From positions 1 to 64,000 of the forward strand of contig JAPLNR010000062.1 in NCBI GenBank assembly GCA_026401035.1: DNA of 64,000 bases, given 5' to 3'. Of this stretch, positions 43,916 through 52,731 are shown piece after piece. The first letter of the stretch is position 1. Every line of letters begins with the position of its first letter. A program made the position numbers and the translations under genes. The DNA is from Planctomycetia bacterium (GTDB lineage: Bacteria > Planctomycetota > Planctomycetia > Pirellulales > UBA1268). A model generated the notes under the pieces. It had not been told where the DNA came from. It did not search any database and was given only the letters and a program-made list of their open reading frames with translations.

Positions 43916-45085
43916 CTACCGCTGAGGACGATTGGGGCCGGCCCAGCGCGGCCGCACACGGCCAAGCGCGAATCCCGCCACCATCGCGGCGACCGCCGCA
44001 GCCCCCGTTGCCATCCAAAACCGGCGGGACAGCTCCCGCTCCACATGCTCACGGGCCATCACCGACTGGAGTCTCAGGGTGGCATCGCGAACCTCCACCG
44101 TGCGAGCGTGGGGCTGCGGGGCACCTCCGCGACCGCCGTTGGTAGCCGGGTGTGGCGGCTCCGCCCACTCGCTGTCGGCGGTCCAGCAGAGCGGCGCGGG
44201 AAACTGCCGCGAACCGTCCCCGAGCATCGTCTCGACCTGCGCGACGGCCTGCAGAAGATCTCGCGGCGTCTGGAAGCGGTCCGCAGGATCCTTGGCGAGG
44301 AGTCGGTCGACGATCGCCGCACATCCGGTGGGCAAGTCTGGCCGCACGGTGCCAATCGGGATCAGCGGCTCCTTGATGTGGGCCATCGCCACCGCGAGGC
44401 TCGTCGTGCCGGTGAACGGTGGCCGGCCGGCGAGCAGGTGGTAGACCGTGGCCCCGAGCGAATAAAGATCGCTGCGGGCGTCGACCGTTTGCCCCTCTGC
44501 CTGCTCGGGGCTCATGTAGAGCGGCGTGCCGAGCGTCATGCCTTCCTGCGTGAGGTCGATGGCAGTGCCGGTCTCGAGCATGCGGGCGAGTCCGAAGTCG
44601 GCCACCTTCACCTCGCCGGTGCTCGTCACCAGCAGGTTCTCGGGCTTGATGTCGCGATGCACCACCCCCTGCTCCGCCGCCCGCACCAGCGCCGAGCCCA
44701 CCTGCGCGAGCACGGCGACAGCCTGCGGCGCGTCGAGCGGGCCACGGGAAGCGAGCCAGGCCTTCAGCGTCGGCCCGGCGACATATTCCTCGGCGAGGAA
44801 GTGGATGCCATCGATGCAGGCCACCTCGTGAATCTGCACGATGTTGCCATGCACGAGCGCCGCCCCGGCGCGGGCTTCCTGGGTGAACCGCTGGACCGCC
44901 GTGGATTGCGCGGCGTTTGCCCGCGAAAGCACCTTCACGGCCACCTGCCGACCGAGCGATTCCTGCTCGGCCAGATAGACGTCGGCCATCGCGCCACTTC
45001 CAAGCCGGCGCAGCAGCCTGTATCCTCCCAGCCGTCGCCCGGAGAGATCACCGGCAGTGAAGGTGGCAGGTTCGTCGCCTCGCAT
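43916..45085 (-). CDS. serine/threonine protein kinase
   Basis: A 389-residue Hanks-type kinase. It has the glycine loop RRLGSGAMADVYLA, the ATP-binding Lys in QVAVKVL, the catalytic loop VVHRDIKPENLL, the metal motif VADFGLAR and MSPEQAEG. A Pro/Arg-rich linker follows and a single membrane helix lies near the C-terminus (FWMATGAAAVAAMVAGFALG), with a short basic tail. The kinase domain is cytoplasmic and there is no external sensor domain. The start at 45085 is nearest to the kinase fold. A plausible partner is the FHA-domain activator at 28073, by general kinase/FHA logic only. Confidence 0.9.
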   Translation of the reverse strand: MRGDEPATFTAGDLSGRRLGGYRLLRRLGSGAMADVYLAEQESLGRQVAVKVLSRANAAQSTAVQRFTQEARAGAALVHGNIVQIHEVACIDGIHFLAEEYVAGPTLKAWLASRGPLDAPQAVAVLAQVGSALVRAAEQGVVHRDIKPENLLVTSTGEVKVADFGLARMLETGTAIDLTQEGMTLGTPLYMSPEQAEGQTVDARSDLYSLGATVYHLLAGRPPFTGTTSLAVAMAHIKEPLIPIGTVRPDLPTGCAAIVDRLLAKDPADRFQTPRDLLQAVAQVETMLGDGSRQFPAPLCWTADSEWAEPPHPATNGGRGGAPQPHARTVEVRDATLRLQSVMAREHVERELSRRFWMATGAAAVAAMVAGFALGRVRPRWAGPNRPQR

Positions 45086-45134
45086 GCACTTCGAGCGTAA
45101 CAGCACGGTGCCCATCAGCAAACCAGGAGTTTTC

Positions 45135-45671
45135 ATGGCCAAGCCATCCGCCGCCGAACTGCAGGAAGCCGCCAAGGCCCTCGACCTCGCGGGGTTCGAC
45201 TATGAGGTCACGCTCGAAACGAGTGCCGGCCCGATCCGGCTGGCGCTCGATTCCACGTCGGCCCCCGGCCACGTCCGCAACATGGTGGCCCTGGCCGAGA
45301 GCGGTTACTACGACGGCGGCTGCTTCCACCGGATCATCAAGGGCTTCATGATCCAGGGCGGCTGCCCGCAGGGCACCGGCACCGGCGGGCCGGGCTACAC
45401 GATTCCCGCCGAGTTCAACCGCACGCAGCACGAGCCGGGCGTCTTGTCGATGGCACGCACGAGCGATCCCAACTCGGCCGGCAGCCAGTTTTTCATCTGC
45501 CTGGAGCGGGTGCCGCATCTCGACAATCAATACACCGCCTTCGGCCGGACGGCCGATGCGGCGAGCCTCGAGGTCGTAAAGGCGATCGGCGTCGTCCGCA
45601 CCGGCGGTGGAGACCGGCCGGTCGAGCCCGTCACCATCAAGAAGGTGACCGTGACCAAAAAGCCAAAGTAG
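45135..45671 (+). CDS. peptidyl-prolyl cis-trans isomerase (cyclophilin)
   Basis: A 178-residue cyclophilin with AGGAG 5 bases before the ATG and about 25 extra residues at the N-terminus. The core has FHRIIKGFMIQGGCPQGTGTGGPGYTIPAEF and NSAGSQFFICLERVPHLDNQYTAFG. No signal peptide, so cytoplasmic. The stop TAG (45669-45671) lies within a REP hairpin. Confidence 0.94.
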   Translation: MAKPSAAELQEAAKALDLAGFDYEVTLETSAGPIRLALDSTSAPGHVRNMVALAESGYYDGGCFHRIIKGFMIQGGCPQGTGTGGPGYTIPAEFNRTQHEPGVLSMARTSDPNSAGSQFFICLERVPHLDNQYTAFGRTADAASLEVVKAIGVVRTGGGDRPVEPVTIKKVTVTKKPK

Positions 45672-45689
45672 GACAGGCTTCAGCCTGTC
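45668..45689 (-). repeat. REP hairpin copy 9
   Basis: The inverse orientation, GTAG then GACAGGCTTCAGCCTGTC. Its TAG is the stop codon of the cyclophilin gene. Confidence 0.92.
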
Positions 45690-45712
45690 ACCAAACAAGG
45701 TCGCACTTCATT

Positions 45713-45734
45713 GACAGGCTGAAGCCTGTCCTAC
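45713..45734 (+). repeat. REP hairpin copy 10
   Basis: GACAGGCTGAAGCCTGTC then CTAC. Read on the minus strand its TAG (45731-45733) is the stop of the PQQ-propeller gene. It forms an inverted pair with copy 9, 23 bases apart, between two convergent genes. Confidence 0.92.
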
Positions 45735-46981
45735 TTCCGATACAGCCGCAGGTCGTCGGCGGTGCGGATGATCAATTGGCCACCGATCGCGATCGGCGAC
45801 GCCATGATCCGCGCGGCGAGGTCGCTAGTGCCAACCTCCCGATAGGTCTTGCCCGGCTCGATGACCGTCACCACGCCCTCCTCGCTGGCCAGGTAAATCC
45901 TGCCGTCGGCGAAGAGCGGCGAGGCCGAGTAGTTGCCGCCGACTCGGTGCCGCCAGAGTTCCCGGCCGGTGCGGGCGTCGAGGCAGGTGGCCACGCCGCG
46001 GTCGCTGACGACATAGAGTTCGTCGCCGACGATGAGCGGCGACGGGTTGGCGGGGATCTGGCTTTTCTCCTCCCAGACGATCGCAGTCCGTGCGAGCATG
46101 CCGGAGCCCCCCTGTTTGATCGCCAGCAGCTTCGGCGTGTTGAATCCCGTGCAGACGAAGACCAATCCATGGGCCGCAACCGGGCGGGGCACGACGGAAA
46201 AACCGTCGTAATCGAGCTGCCAGAGTTCGCGGCCGGTGGCGGGGTCGTAGGCATAGACGTGGTCGGCCGCCGGCGTGACGAGTTCGTCGCGGTCGCCCAC
46301 CCGAATAATCGCCGGCGTGCAGAAGCTCTTCTTCACGTCGGGGTCTTCCCGAAGCTTGCCCGATCGCGGCGTCTTCCAGCGTTCCTGACCGGTCTTCTTG
46401 TCGAGCGCCACCGAATACTGCACGTCGGCGCCGTCGCAGGTGAGCACGAGGAGGTCGCCGTAGAGCACCGGCGAACTGCCCGGGCCGACGTAATGCTCCA
46501 GGCGGTGCAACTGGTCGCGCCAGAGGATCGCGCCGGTGGCGGTGTCGATCGCTGCCGTTCCGTTGGTGCCGAAGTGCACATAGACCCGGCCAGGCTCGAT
46601 GGCAGGCGTCGGCGAGGCATGTGAATTTTTCTTGTGAATCTCGATCGGCTCAGCGACGTGGAAGACCTCGATGTCATGCGTGATGGTTCCGGTCTGCCGG
46701 TTCACGCAGACGGCGCGGAGCGACGTGCCGTCGGGCGTGGCCGTCGTCAGCCAGATCTGGTCGCCGAGGACGACCGGCGTGCTCCAGCCCACGCCGGGAA
46801 TCGGGGTCTTCCAGGCAAGGGTCGCCGGGTCGTGCAGGTCTTGCGGCAGATTCGCCGCGACGGCATGGCCATCGCCCGTGGGGCCGCGGTACCCGGGCCA
46901 CTCGGCCGTCGGGGGTGCCGCTACTCCGGCCACCCCGGTGAGCAGGAAGAGCAGGCAACAGGAGAGGCGCGGAAAAACCAT
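45731..46981 (-). CDS. PQQ-binding-like beta-propeller protein (exported)
   Basis: A 416-residue protein with a signal peptide (MVFPRLSCCLLFLLTGVAGVAA). It then has WPGYRGPTGDG, the usual start of planctomycete outer-membrane/periplasmic propellers, and repeated blades with the pattern D..TG...W (DTATGAILWRDQL, DPATGRELWQLDYDG, DARTGRELWRH). It could scaffold other proteins or carry a dehydrogenase-like function, but catalytic residues are not evident. A GTG at 47044 overlapping the previous stop would add 21 residues before the signal peptide. Confidence 0.82.
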   Translation of the reverse strand: MVFPRLSCCLLFLLTGVAGVAAPPTAEWPGYRGPTGDGHAVAANLPQDLHDPATLAWKTPIPGVGWSTPVVLGDQIWLTTATPDGTSLRAVCVNRQTGTITHDIEVFHVAEPIEIHKKNSHASPTPAIEPGRVYVHFGTNGTAAIDTATGAILWRDQLHRLEHYVGPGSSPVLYGDLLVLTCDGADVQYSVALDKKTGQERWKTPRSGKLREDPDVKKSFCTPAIIRVGDRDELVTPAADHVYAYDPATGRELWQLDYDGFSVVPRPVAAHGLVFVCTGFNTPKLLAIKQGGSGMLARTAIVWEEKSQIPANPSPLIVGDELYVVSDRGVATCLDARTGRELWRHRVGGNYSASPLFADGRIYLASEEGVVTVIEPGKTYREVGTSDLAARIMASPIAIGGQLIIRTADDLRLYRK

Positions 46982-47040
46982 ACCAGGAGTTTTACAGCAC
47001 GCGGATTTCGTAGGCCACCCGTCGGACAGGCGCCGGGCGT

Positions 47041-48069
47041 TCACGATTCCTGGCCACGCCGGCCGCCGAAGATCGTCCGCAGGCCAAGGATGGCCATCGC
47101 GAGCCCGCCAGCGGTGGTCAGCATCGCCTGGCCGTTGTGGCGGACATCGAGAACCTCGCTGAATGCAGGTGCAGCGGGCTGGAAGCCGGGCGCGGGCTGC
47201 GGATCGGCCGTGTGGCTCGACCGCTGGATGACGTCGGGCACGTCGGCGTCCGCGACGGATGCCAGCCGGGTGCGAGCTGGCGGGGCCGGCGTGCCGAGGC
47301 TGCGGGTGAGGGCCGGCGCTGTCGAAAACTCAGCGATCGGCATGGCCTGAAAGCCGCTTGAGCCGACGCTCGTCAAGAACGTCCGCAGCCGTTTCGAGCA
47401 GCTGCCGATCGTGCGGCCCTCGTTTTGGCCAAAGAGCACACCCGCCAATTCACCCCGCGTGTTGAAGATCGGTCCGCCCGAATCGCCCTGCCGCGCCGTG
47501 GCGGAAAGCTCGACGAATTCCATCGGGTAGCCGGAGCCCGGAGCGAGATACTGGGTGCATGGTCCCGTTTCCGAGCGGAACGGTCCCCGGCCGTAGCCGG
47601 CGATGGTCAGCGGTTCGCCGAGGGCGGGCTGGTTGTCCGCCAGCGTCACGGGTGTGGCGTTTGGTTTCCAGATCACGATCGCGGCCAGGTCCCAGGGCTC
47701 GTCCCAGCGGACCACGGTGCCGGCCGACTGGAAGCCGTCGGGGAATTGCACGAGCACAGCCGAGCGGCTGTCGCGGATCACGTGCCAGTTGGTGAGCACG
47801 AGCCCCTGTGCCCGGTTCACGTCGACGAGCACGCCCGAACCGAGCGACGTGCCAGAGTTTTCGGGCGCCACGATCCGCGCGACGGCCGGATGCGGCGTCT
47901 GACCGGTGCCGATGTAGTCGGCAAAGAGCTCAGGCGTCCATTTGGTGTTGGCTGCTGGCTGCGTGCCCCAGCCCCAGAGCGGATTTTGAGCGTGTGCCGC
48001 AATCGGCGCCACGCTGATCCCGCAGGCGAGGAAGGCTGCCAGGAGAATCGTGCCGCATGTGTTTCGCAT
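47041..48069 (-). CDS. trypsin-like serine protease, membrane-anchored
   Basis: A 342-residue protein with a signal peptide (MRNTCGTILLAAFLACGISVAPIAAHA). The protease domain has the catalytic His in LTNWHVIRD, Asp in PWDLAAIV and Ser in RQGDSGGPI, as in bacterial trypsin-like/DegP-fold proteases without PDZ. The end has a Pro/Ala-rich linker and a membrane segment (AMLTTAGGLAMAILGLRTIFG). A 52-residue gene lies 30 bases upstream; the PQQ-propeller gene follows in the same direction, so the three may form one transcription unit. Confidence 0.88.
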   Translation of the reverse strand: MRNTCGTILLAAFLACGISVAPIAAHAQNPLWGWGTQPAANTKWTPELFADYIGTGQTPHPAVARIVAPENSGTSLGSGVLVDVNRAQGLVLTNWHVIRDSRSAVLVQFPDGFQSAGTVVRWDEPWDLAAIVIWKPNATPVTLADNQPALGEPLTIAGYGRGPFRSETGPCTQYLAPGSGYPMEFVELSATARQGDSGGPIFNTRGELAGVLFGQNEGRTIGSCSKRLRTFLTSVGSSGFQAMPIAEFSTAPALTRSLGTPAPPARTRLASVADADVPDVIQRSSHTADPQPAPGFQPAAPAFSEVLDVRHNGQAMLTTAGGLAMAILGLRTIFGGRRGQES

Positions 48070-48099
48070 ACGATTGCTCTCCCGCTGTGCCTTGGGGAT

Positions 48100-48258
48100 T
48101 CATTGCGACACGCCGCGTGTGGCCTGCCGCTTTGTCTCCCGGTCGATGATCCGGCGCAGGAGTTCGCGGCGCAAGTGCTCGCGTTCCTGATTCGAAGTAG
48201 ATGAGATGGGAATCGGGCGGGCCGGCTCGACCAACAGGTTGCTCGAGTGACTGACCAT
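48100..48258 (-). CDS. small protein, 52 residues, upstream of the protease gene
   Basis: The ATG at 48258 is preceded by AGGAG with suitable spacing. The product begins MVSHSSNLLVEPARPIP and is polar, with a basic helical second half (EREHLRRELLRRIIDRETKRQ). It ends 30 bases before the protease start on the same strand. No signal peptide or membrane helix. Function unknown; it could be a regulator or an inhibitor of its neighbour. Confidence 0.6.
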   Translation of the reverse strand: MVSHSSNLLVEPARPIPISSTSNQEREHLRRELLRRIIDRETKRQATRGVSQ

Positions 48259-48416
48259 GGGAATCGTCTCCTAATGGTGCGATCCGGCCGAACGCACCAT
48301 CGAGGAGGTATCGACAGCGAACACGGACAAAAACAGCGGAAACTGTTTCGGCCGCGCAGATTGCCCAGCCGGTAGGATCGGCGGACGGGATGGGCCGCAA
48401 CTCGACGCTGCGAAAA

Positions 48417-48438
48417 GACAGGCTGAAGCCTGTCCTAC
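48417..48438 (+). repeat. REP hairpin copy 11
   Basis: GACAGGCTGAAGCCTGTC then CTAC. On the minus strand its TAG (48435-48437) ends the threonine ammonia-lyase gene. Confidence 0.92.
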
Positions 48439-49670
48439 TGGGGCCCGCTGCCTGGTTTGACTACGAAACCCTCGGCTTCGAGCCGGCTGGCCAGGGCCGC
48501 CACATGGTCGCGGTCGGCAGTCTCCACCGTCACTTCCACGCTCGTCGAAAAGACGTCGGGCCCGGAGAACGCCCGGTCGTGCACGATCTCTTGCACGCTC
48601 GCGCCCGCGGCGGCGATGCAGGCCGTGAGTTTGGCGATACCGCCCGGCCGGTCGCTCACCTGCGTGGTGAACCGCCAGCGGCGGCCGTCGGCCGCGAGCG
48701 CGTGGTCGATCACGCGCTCGAGGATCGAGAGATCGATGTTGCCGCCGCAGAGCAGAAGCACGACCTTCTTGCCGCGGAGTTCCGGCAAGCCCCCGTGCAC
48801 CGGCTGCAGCAGGGCCGCCAGAGCCGCCGCGCCCGCCCCCTCGACGACGGTCTTTTCGAGTTCGAGCAGCCGCAGCACGGCGAGGGAGAGCAGTTCTTCG
48901 CCGACGGTCACGACCCGATCGATCAGCGGGGCCGCGATCGCAAACGACGTCTCCCCCACCTTGCCGACCGCCAGTCCGTCGGCGAGCGTCGGCCGGATCG
49001 CCACCTGCACCGGCCTGCCGGCTGCGAGCGACGCGCTCAGGCTCGGTGCCGCCGCCGGCTCGACCGCAATGATCTTGATGCCTGGCCGCAGTGCCTTGGC
49101 TGCGGTCGCCACTCCCGCCAGCAGCCCCGCGCCGCCGCAGGGCACGACGATCGCATCGGCATCGGGCACATCCTCGAGGATCTCGAGCCCCATCGTCCCC
49201 TGCCCGGCGATCACACGGACGTCGTCGAAGCCGTGGATCCGGTTGAGGCCGTCGCGGTCGGCGATCTCAAGGGACAGCTGCCGGGCGTCGTCGAACGTTT
49301 CTCCCTCGAGGATCACCTGTGCCCCCAGCCGCCGGCAGGTGGCCACCTTCACCAGTGGCGCAAACCGTGGCATCACGACCGTGACGGGAATCCCGAGCAG
49401 TTTCCCGTGATACGCCAGGCCGAGGGCATGGTTGCCAGCGGAGGCCGCCACCACGCCGCGGGCTTTTTGGGCGTCGTCGAGCAGCAGGAGCGCGTTGCGG
49501 GCGCCGCGTTCCTTGAAGGAGCCGGTCCGCTGCAGCAGATCGAGCTTGCAGAAGATTTCGGAGCCGGTGAGGTCGGAGAGCGGGATGCTCGGCGGGCACG
49601 GCGAGCGGTAGATCCCGGAGCGGATCCGCTCGTGGGCGGCACGGATGTCGGTGAGTGTGAAAGAGTGCAT
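48435..49670 (-). CDS. ilvA: threonine ammonia-lyase (threonine dehydratase)
   Basis: A 411-residue PLP enzyme: the Lys in TGSFKERGARNAL binds PLP, and SAGNHALGLAY and PCGGAGLLAG are the phosphate/PLP loops. The C-terminal 90 residues form an ACT-like regulatory domain (TTQVSDRPGGIAKLTACIAAAGASVQEIVHDRAF). Length and single ACT domain resemble the shorter catabolic/biosynthetic form. It deaminates threonine to 2-oxobutanoate. The stop codon is supplied by a REP hairpin. Confidence 0.92.
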   Translation of the reverse strand: MHSFTLTDIRAAHERIRSGIYRSPCPPSIPLSDLTGSEIFCKLDLLQRTGSFKERGARNALLLLDDAQKARGVVAASAGNHALGLAYHGKLLGIPVTVVMPRFAPLVKVATCRRLGAQVILEGETFDDARQLSLEIADRDGLNRIHGFDDVRVIAGQGTMGLEILEDVPDADAIVVPCGGAGLLAGVATAAKALRPGIKIIAVEPAAAPSLSASLAAGRPVQVAIRPTLADGLAVGKVGETSFAIAAPLIDRVVTVGEELLSLAVLRLLELEKTVVEGAGAAALAALLQPVHGGLPELRGKKVVLLLCGGNIDLSILERVIDHALAADGRRWRFTTQVSDRPGGIAKLTACIAAAGASVQEIVHDRAFSGPDVFSTSVEVTVETADRDHVAALASRLEAEGFVVKPGSGPQ

Positions 49671-49672
49671 GC

Positions 49673-49694
49673 GTAGGCCAGGCTTCAGCCTGTC
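49673..49694 (-). repeat. REP hairpin copy 12
   Basis: A one-base variant, GTAGG then CCAGGCTTCAGCCTGTC, lying between the ilvA start and the HAD stop. The last two bases join the following A to form the TGA stop of the HAD gene on the minus strand. Confidence 0.85.
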
Positions 49695-50310
49695 AGGATT
49701 GTCCGGTCACCCGCTGCGGCTTGTGAAACGACCGTACGTCGATCCATTCCATGCCGCCCGCGCGGGCCGCCGCGATCCCGAGATCGCTGTCCTCCCAGAC
49801 CACGCAGCGTTCGGGACGGGCGCCGAGCCGCCGCGCCGCCTCCAGGAATGGTTCAGGATCGGGCTTGTGCTTCGCCGTGTCTTCACTGGCCACGATCGTG
49901 TCGAAGCAGTCGGCGAGGCCCACGTGTTCGAGGATCTGCTGGCAGACATTCCGAAAGCCACCCGTCACGACGGCCAGCGGAATCCGTCCCTTCGAGCGGA
50001 GCACCACGTCGATCACCGGATCCATCGCCTCGACATGCGCGAGCTGGGCGAGAAACGACGTCTCCTTCATGTGCACGGCGTGATCGAGATCGATCTCGAT
50101 CCCCGCCTCGCGGGCCAGCGTCGCCACGATATCCCGGGTGGGTCGGCCGCCCATCGCATAAAACCGGTCCTCGTCAAAGGCGAGGCCGTGGGCCTCCGTG
50201 ACGTGCAGCCACGCCCGGTAGTGGGCCGGCATCGTGTCGGCGAGCGTGCCGTCGCAGTCAAACAGCAGGGCATCGTGGTTCTGGAGCTGCCAGACGGCGG
50301 GCTGGGGCAT
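49693..50310 (-). CDS. HAD-superfamily phosphatase (beta-phosphoglucomutase-like)
   Basis: A 205-residue HAD hydrolase: motif [20 protein letters not shown], motif II VVTGGF, motif [12 protein letters not shown], and motif [19 protein letters not shown]. The cap is the short helical C1 type, as in phosphoglycolate and beta-phosphoglucomutase-like enzymes. Residues 1-10 precede the fold; the start is set at 50310. It is divergent from the chemoreceptor and its stop uses the end of a REP. Confidence 0.9.
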   Translation of the reverse strand: MPQPAVWQLQNHDALLFDCDGTLADTMPAHYRAWLHVTEAHGLAFDEDRFYAMGGRPTRDIVATLAREAGIEIDLDHAVHMKETSFLAQLAHVEAMDPVIDVVLRSKGRIPLAVVTGGFRNVCQQILEHVGLADCFDTIVASEDTAKHKPDPEPFLEAARRLGARPERCVVWEDSDLGIAAARAGGMEWIDVRSFHKPQRVTGQS

Positions 50311-50431
50311 GGCTGGATCGATTGTGCGGGTTTTGAGGGGCGGGCAGGCGGCGCAGGAGCCGACGGCTGCGCCCGAAAGTAACCTATGGTTGCAACTGAA
50401 AACAGGTCCGTTCCATACCGGGTCATCCGCC

Positions 50432-52474
50432 ATGCAGTTTCCCACGATCGGCATCCGCCTCCGCATGCTCCTGCTCGGCGTCGTGCCGGCGATCCTGATC
50501 TTCGCCGCCGTGCTCTGGCTCAACTACACGCGGATGGAAAAGATGGCACTCTCCCTGGGCGAGGAGGTGCTGCTCGACAGGGTCGGGCTGGTGGCCGGTG
50601 AGGTCAATCTCGGCACGCAAGAGGCGGTGACGGCCGCGCGGGTGATGGCGATCGCCGCCGAGCAGGGATTCTTCGGCCGGCGAAAAGACTCTCTCACTTT
50701 TGCCCGCGGCGTGCTGGAGGATCATCCGCAGTTTATCGGCGCCTATTACGGCTATGAACCCGATGCCGACGGGCTCGACGGCCAGGCGCAGGATTCCCTT
50801 GCCGACGTGCCGGCAGAAGCCCTGGGCGGGGGCGGCCGATTCATTCCCTATTGGACACGGTCGCGGGGAGACGACAGCACGCTCACGCTCGCACCGCTAG
50901 TGCTCATGGAAGGCCTCTACTACGAAGGCTGCAAGCAGCGATTCTTGGATGCCACGCAGCCCGACAAGGCGATGGTGACCGAGCCCTATGACTATCAGGG
51001 AAAACTGATGGTCGAGCAGACCTATCCGATCGTGATCGACGGGAAATTCAAGGGCGTCGCGGGCGTCGATCGTTCGCTCGACGAACTGACCGGGAAACTC
51101 GACGCCCTCAAGGCGCAGCAGAATCTGGCCGGCTGGCAGGTCGAGATCTTTCTCGTGAGCAACCGGGGTCGGTTGATCGCCGCGACCGTCAAGTCGCCCG
51201 ACATGCATGCGAAGCCGATCACCGACACGCCCTACGCCAAGATCCTCGGCGCCTTCAATACTCCCGTCACGATGGCGAATGTCGTCCACTCACCCGACCC
51301 GCTCACGGGCGCTGCCGCGCTCTATGCCGCGGCGAAGGTGCCGACCGGCTCATGGACCGTGGTGATGCAGATGCCGCGGCAGGACATCATCAGCCGCGTC
51401 CGCGGCCCGCTGCTTGCGAGCGGTGCCTTGGCGGCGGGCGGCATGGCGGGGGTGCTCGGCCTGCTCGGCTGGCTCACCACCCTGCTCACCAGCCGGATCG
51501 AACGGGCCGTGGCGGCCTCGCGCCGCGTCGCCGCGGGGGATCTCACCGGCACGATCGACATGCGCGGCAGCGATGAGACGGGGCAACTGCTCCGCGACAT
51601 CGGCGGCATGACGGCGAGCCTGCGGAGCATCGTCTCGCAGGTGAAGCAGTCGAGTCTCGACCTGAATGCCACGGCGAAGCAGCTCTCGGCGGCCGGCCGC
51701 CAGCAGGAAAACGCGATCAGTTCGCTCGGCGCGAGCACGAGTGAGGTGGCGGTGGCGAGCCGGCAGATTGCCGTGACGGGCCAGGAACTCCTCGGCACGA
51801 TGAACGACGTGGCGGCCGTGGCGGCCGAGACGACGGCTGTGGCCGATGCCGGCCGCGAAAACATCGCGGGCATCGGTGAGACGATGGCCCACCTCGAAAA
51901 GTCGACGGCCGACTTCTCGGAGCGGCTGGCGGCGATCCGGCAGCGGGCCGAAGACATCAATATGGTGATCACCACGATCACGAAGGTGGCCGACCAGACG
52001 AACCTGCTCTCGATCAATGCGGCCATCGAGGCGGAGAAGGCCGGCGAATACGGCCAGGGCTTCATCGTCGTGGCCCGGGAGATCCGCCGGCTGGCCGATC
52101 AGACGGCCGTTGCCACGCTCGACATCGAGCGGCTCGTCGAGCAGATGCAGCAGGCTGTGAGTGCCGGCGTGATGGAGATGGACCGGTTTTCGGCGGAGGT
52201 GAAAGAAGGGGTGGATCGCGTGACCGGGATCAGTGCGCAGTTTGCCGAGGTGATCGACAAGGTGCACGGCCTCACCGGCCAGTTTGAGCACGTGAACCAG
52301 GGCATGAAAGCCCAGGCTGCCGGGGCGGGCCAGATTACCGAGGCTCTCATGACGCTGAAGGAAGGCTCCCACGCCGCCGCCGAAGCGCTCAGGGAGTTTA
52401 AGCAGGCCTCGCAGCACATGGTGCACTCCGTCGACGGCCTCACCGAAACCGTCAGCCGCTTCCGCATCGAGTAA
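50432..52474 (+). CDS. methyl-accepting chemotaxis protein
   Basis: A 680-residue chemoreceptor. It has an N-terminal membrane helix ([18 protein letters not shown]) and a long periplasmic region (residues about 35-320) in dCache style, with [16 protein letters not shown] and [18 protein letters not shown] second helix is at about 330-355, followed by a HAMP domain ([25 protein letters not shown]). The signalling helices include the invariant tip [37 protein letters not shown] in pieces. No pentapeptide at the C-terminus. Confidence 0.95.
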   Translation: MQFPTIGIRLRMLLLGVVPAILIFAAVLWLNYTRMEKMALSLGEEVLLDRVGLVAGEVNLGTQEAVTAARVMAIAAEQGFFGRRKDSLTFARGVLEDHPQFIGAYYGYEPDADGLDGQAQDSLADVPAEALGGGGRFIPYWTRSRGDDSTLTLAPLVLMEGLYYEGCKQRFLDATQPDKAMVTEPYDYQGKLMVEQTYPIVIDGKFKGVAGVDRSLDELTGKLDALKAQQNLAGWQVEIFLVSNRGRLIAATVKSPDMHAKPITDTPYAKILGAFNTPVTMANVVHSPDPLTGAAALYAAAKVPTGSWTVVMQMPRQDIISRVRGPLLASGALAAGGMAGVLGLLGWLTTLLTSRIERAVAASRRVAAGDLTGTIDMRGSDETGQLLRDIGGMTASLRSIVSQVKQSSLDLNATAKQLSAAGRQQENAISSLGASTSEVAVASRQIAVTGQELLGTMNDVAAVAAETTAVADAGRENIAGIGETMAHLEKSTADFSERLAAIRQRAEDINMVITTITKVADQTNLLSINAAIEAEKAGEYGQGFIVVAREIRRLADQTAVATLDIERLVEQMQQAVSAGVMEMDRFSAEVKEGVDRVTGISAQFAEVIDKVHGLTGQFEHVNQGMKAQAAGAGQITEALMTLKEGSHAAAEALREFKQASQHMVHSVDGLTETVSRFRIE

Positions 52475-52500
52475 CGTGGCCTCACGTGGCTAACGTGGCG

Positions 52501-52517
52501 GCAGGATTGCATCCTGC
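52501..52517. repeat. short palindrome GCAGGA-TTGCA-TCCTGC after the chemoreceptor
   Basis: A 6-bp stem with a 5-base loop; possible terminator or a member of another REP family, but only one copy is seen and no T-run follows. Confidence 0.4.
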
Positions 52518-52681
52518 GGAATGCCCGCCCTCCAGGCCCCGGCTATCTGGATAACCACCCGCGTCCTGGCAATCCAGGCAAGCCCCGCTCCCCCTGCCGA
52601 TTCCGGTCTCTCTGCCGAAAATTCTCATGCCGTTGGTGGGGGTGAGTCGATCAATCCTGACGATCATGCCGGTTTTTCGGT

Positions 52682-52708
52682 GTGGGGAATCCCCACCTGG
52701 TTAACCAG
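52682..52708 (+). promoter_or_regulatory. two adjacent palindromes upstream of the first adhesin-like gene
   Basis: GTGGGGAATCCCCAC (52682-52696) is directly followed by CTGGTTAACCAG (52697-52708), ending 23 bases before the ATG at 52732. Either could be an operator or a 5' mRNA hairpin. No matching pair is seen before the second adhesin-like gene. Confidence 0.45.
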
Positions 52709-52731
52709 ACAGCGTCAGGATAGCGACTCCG

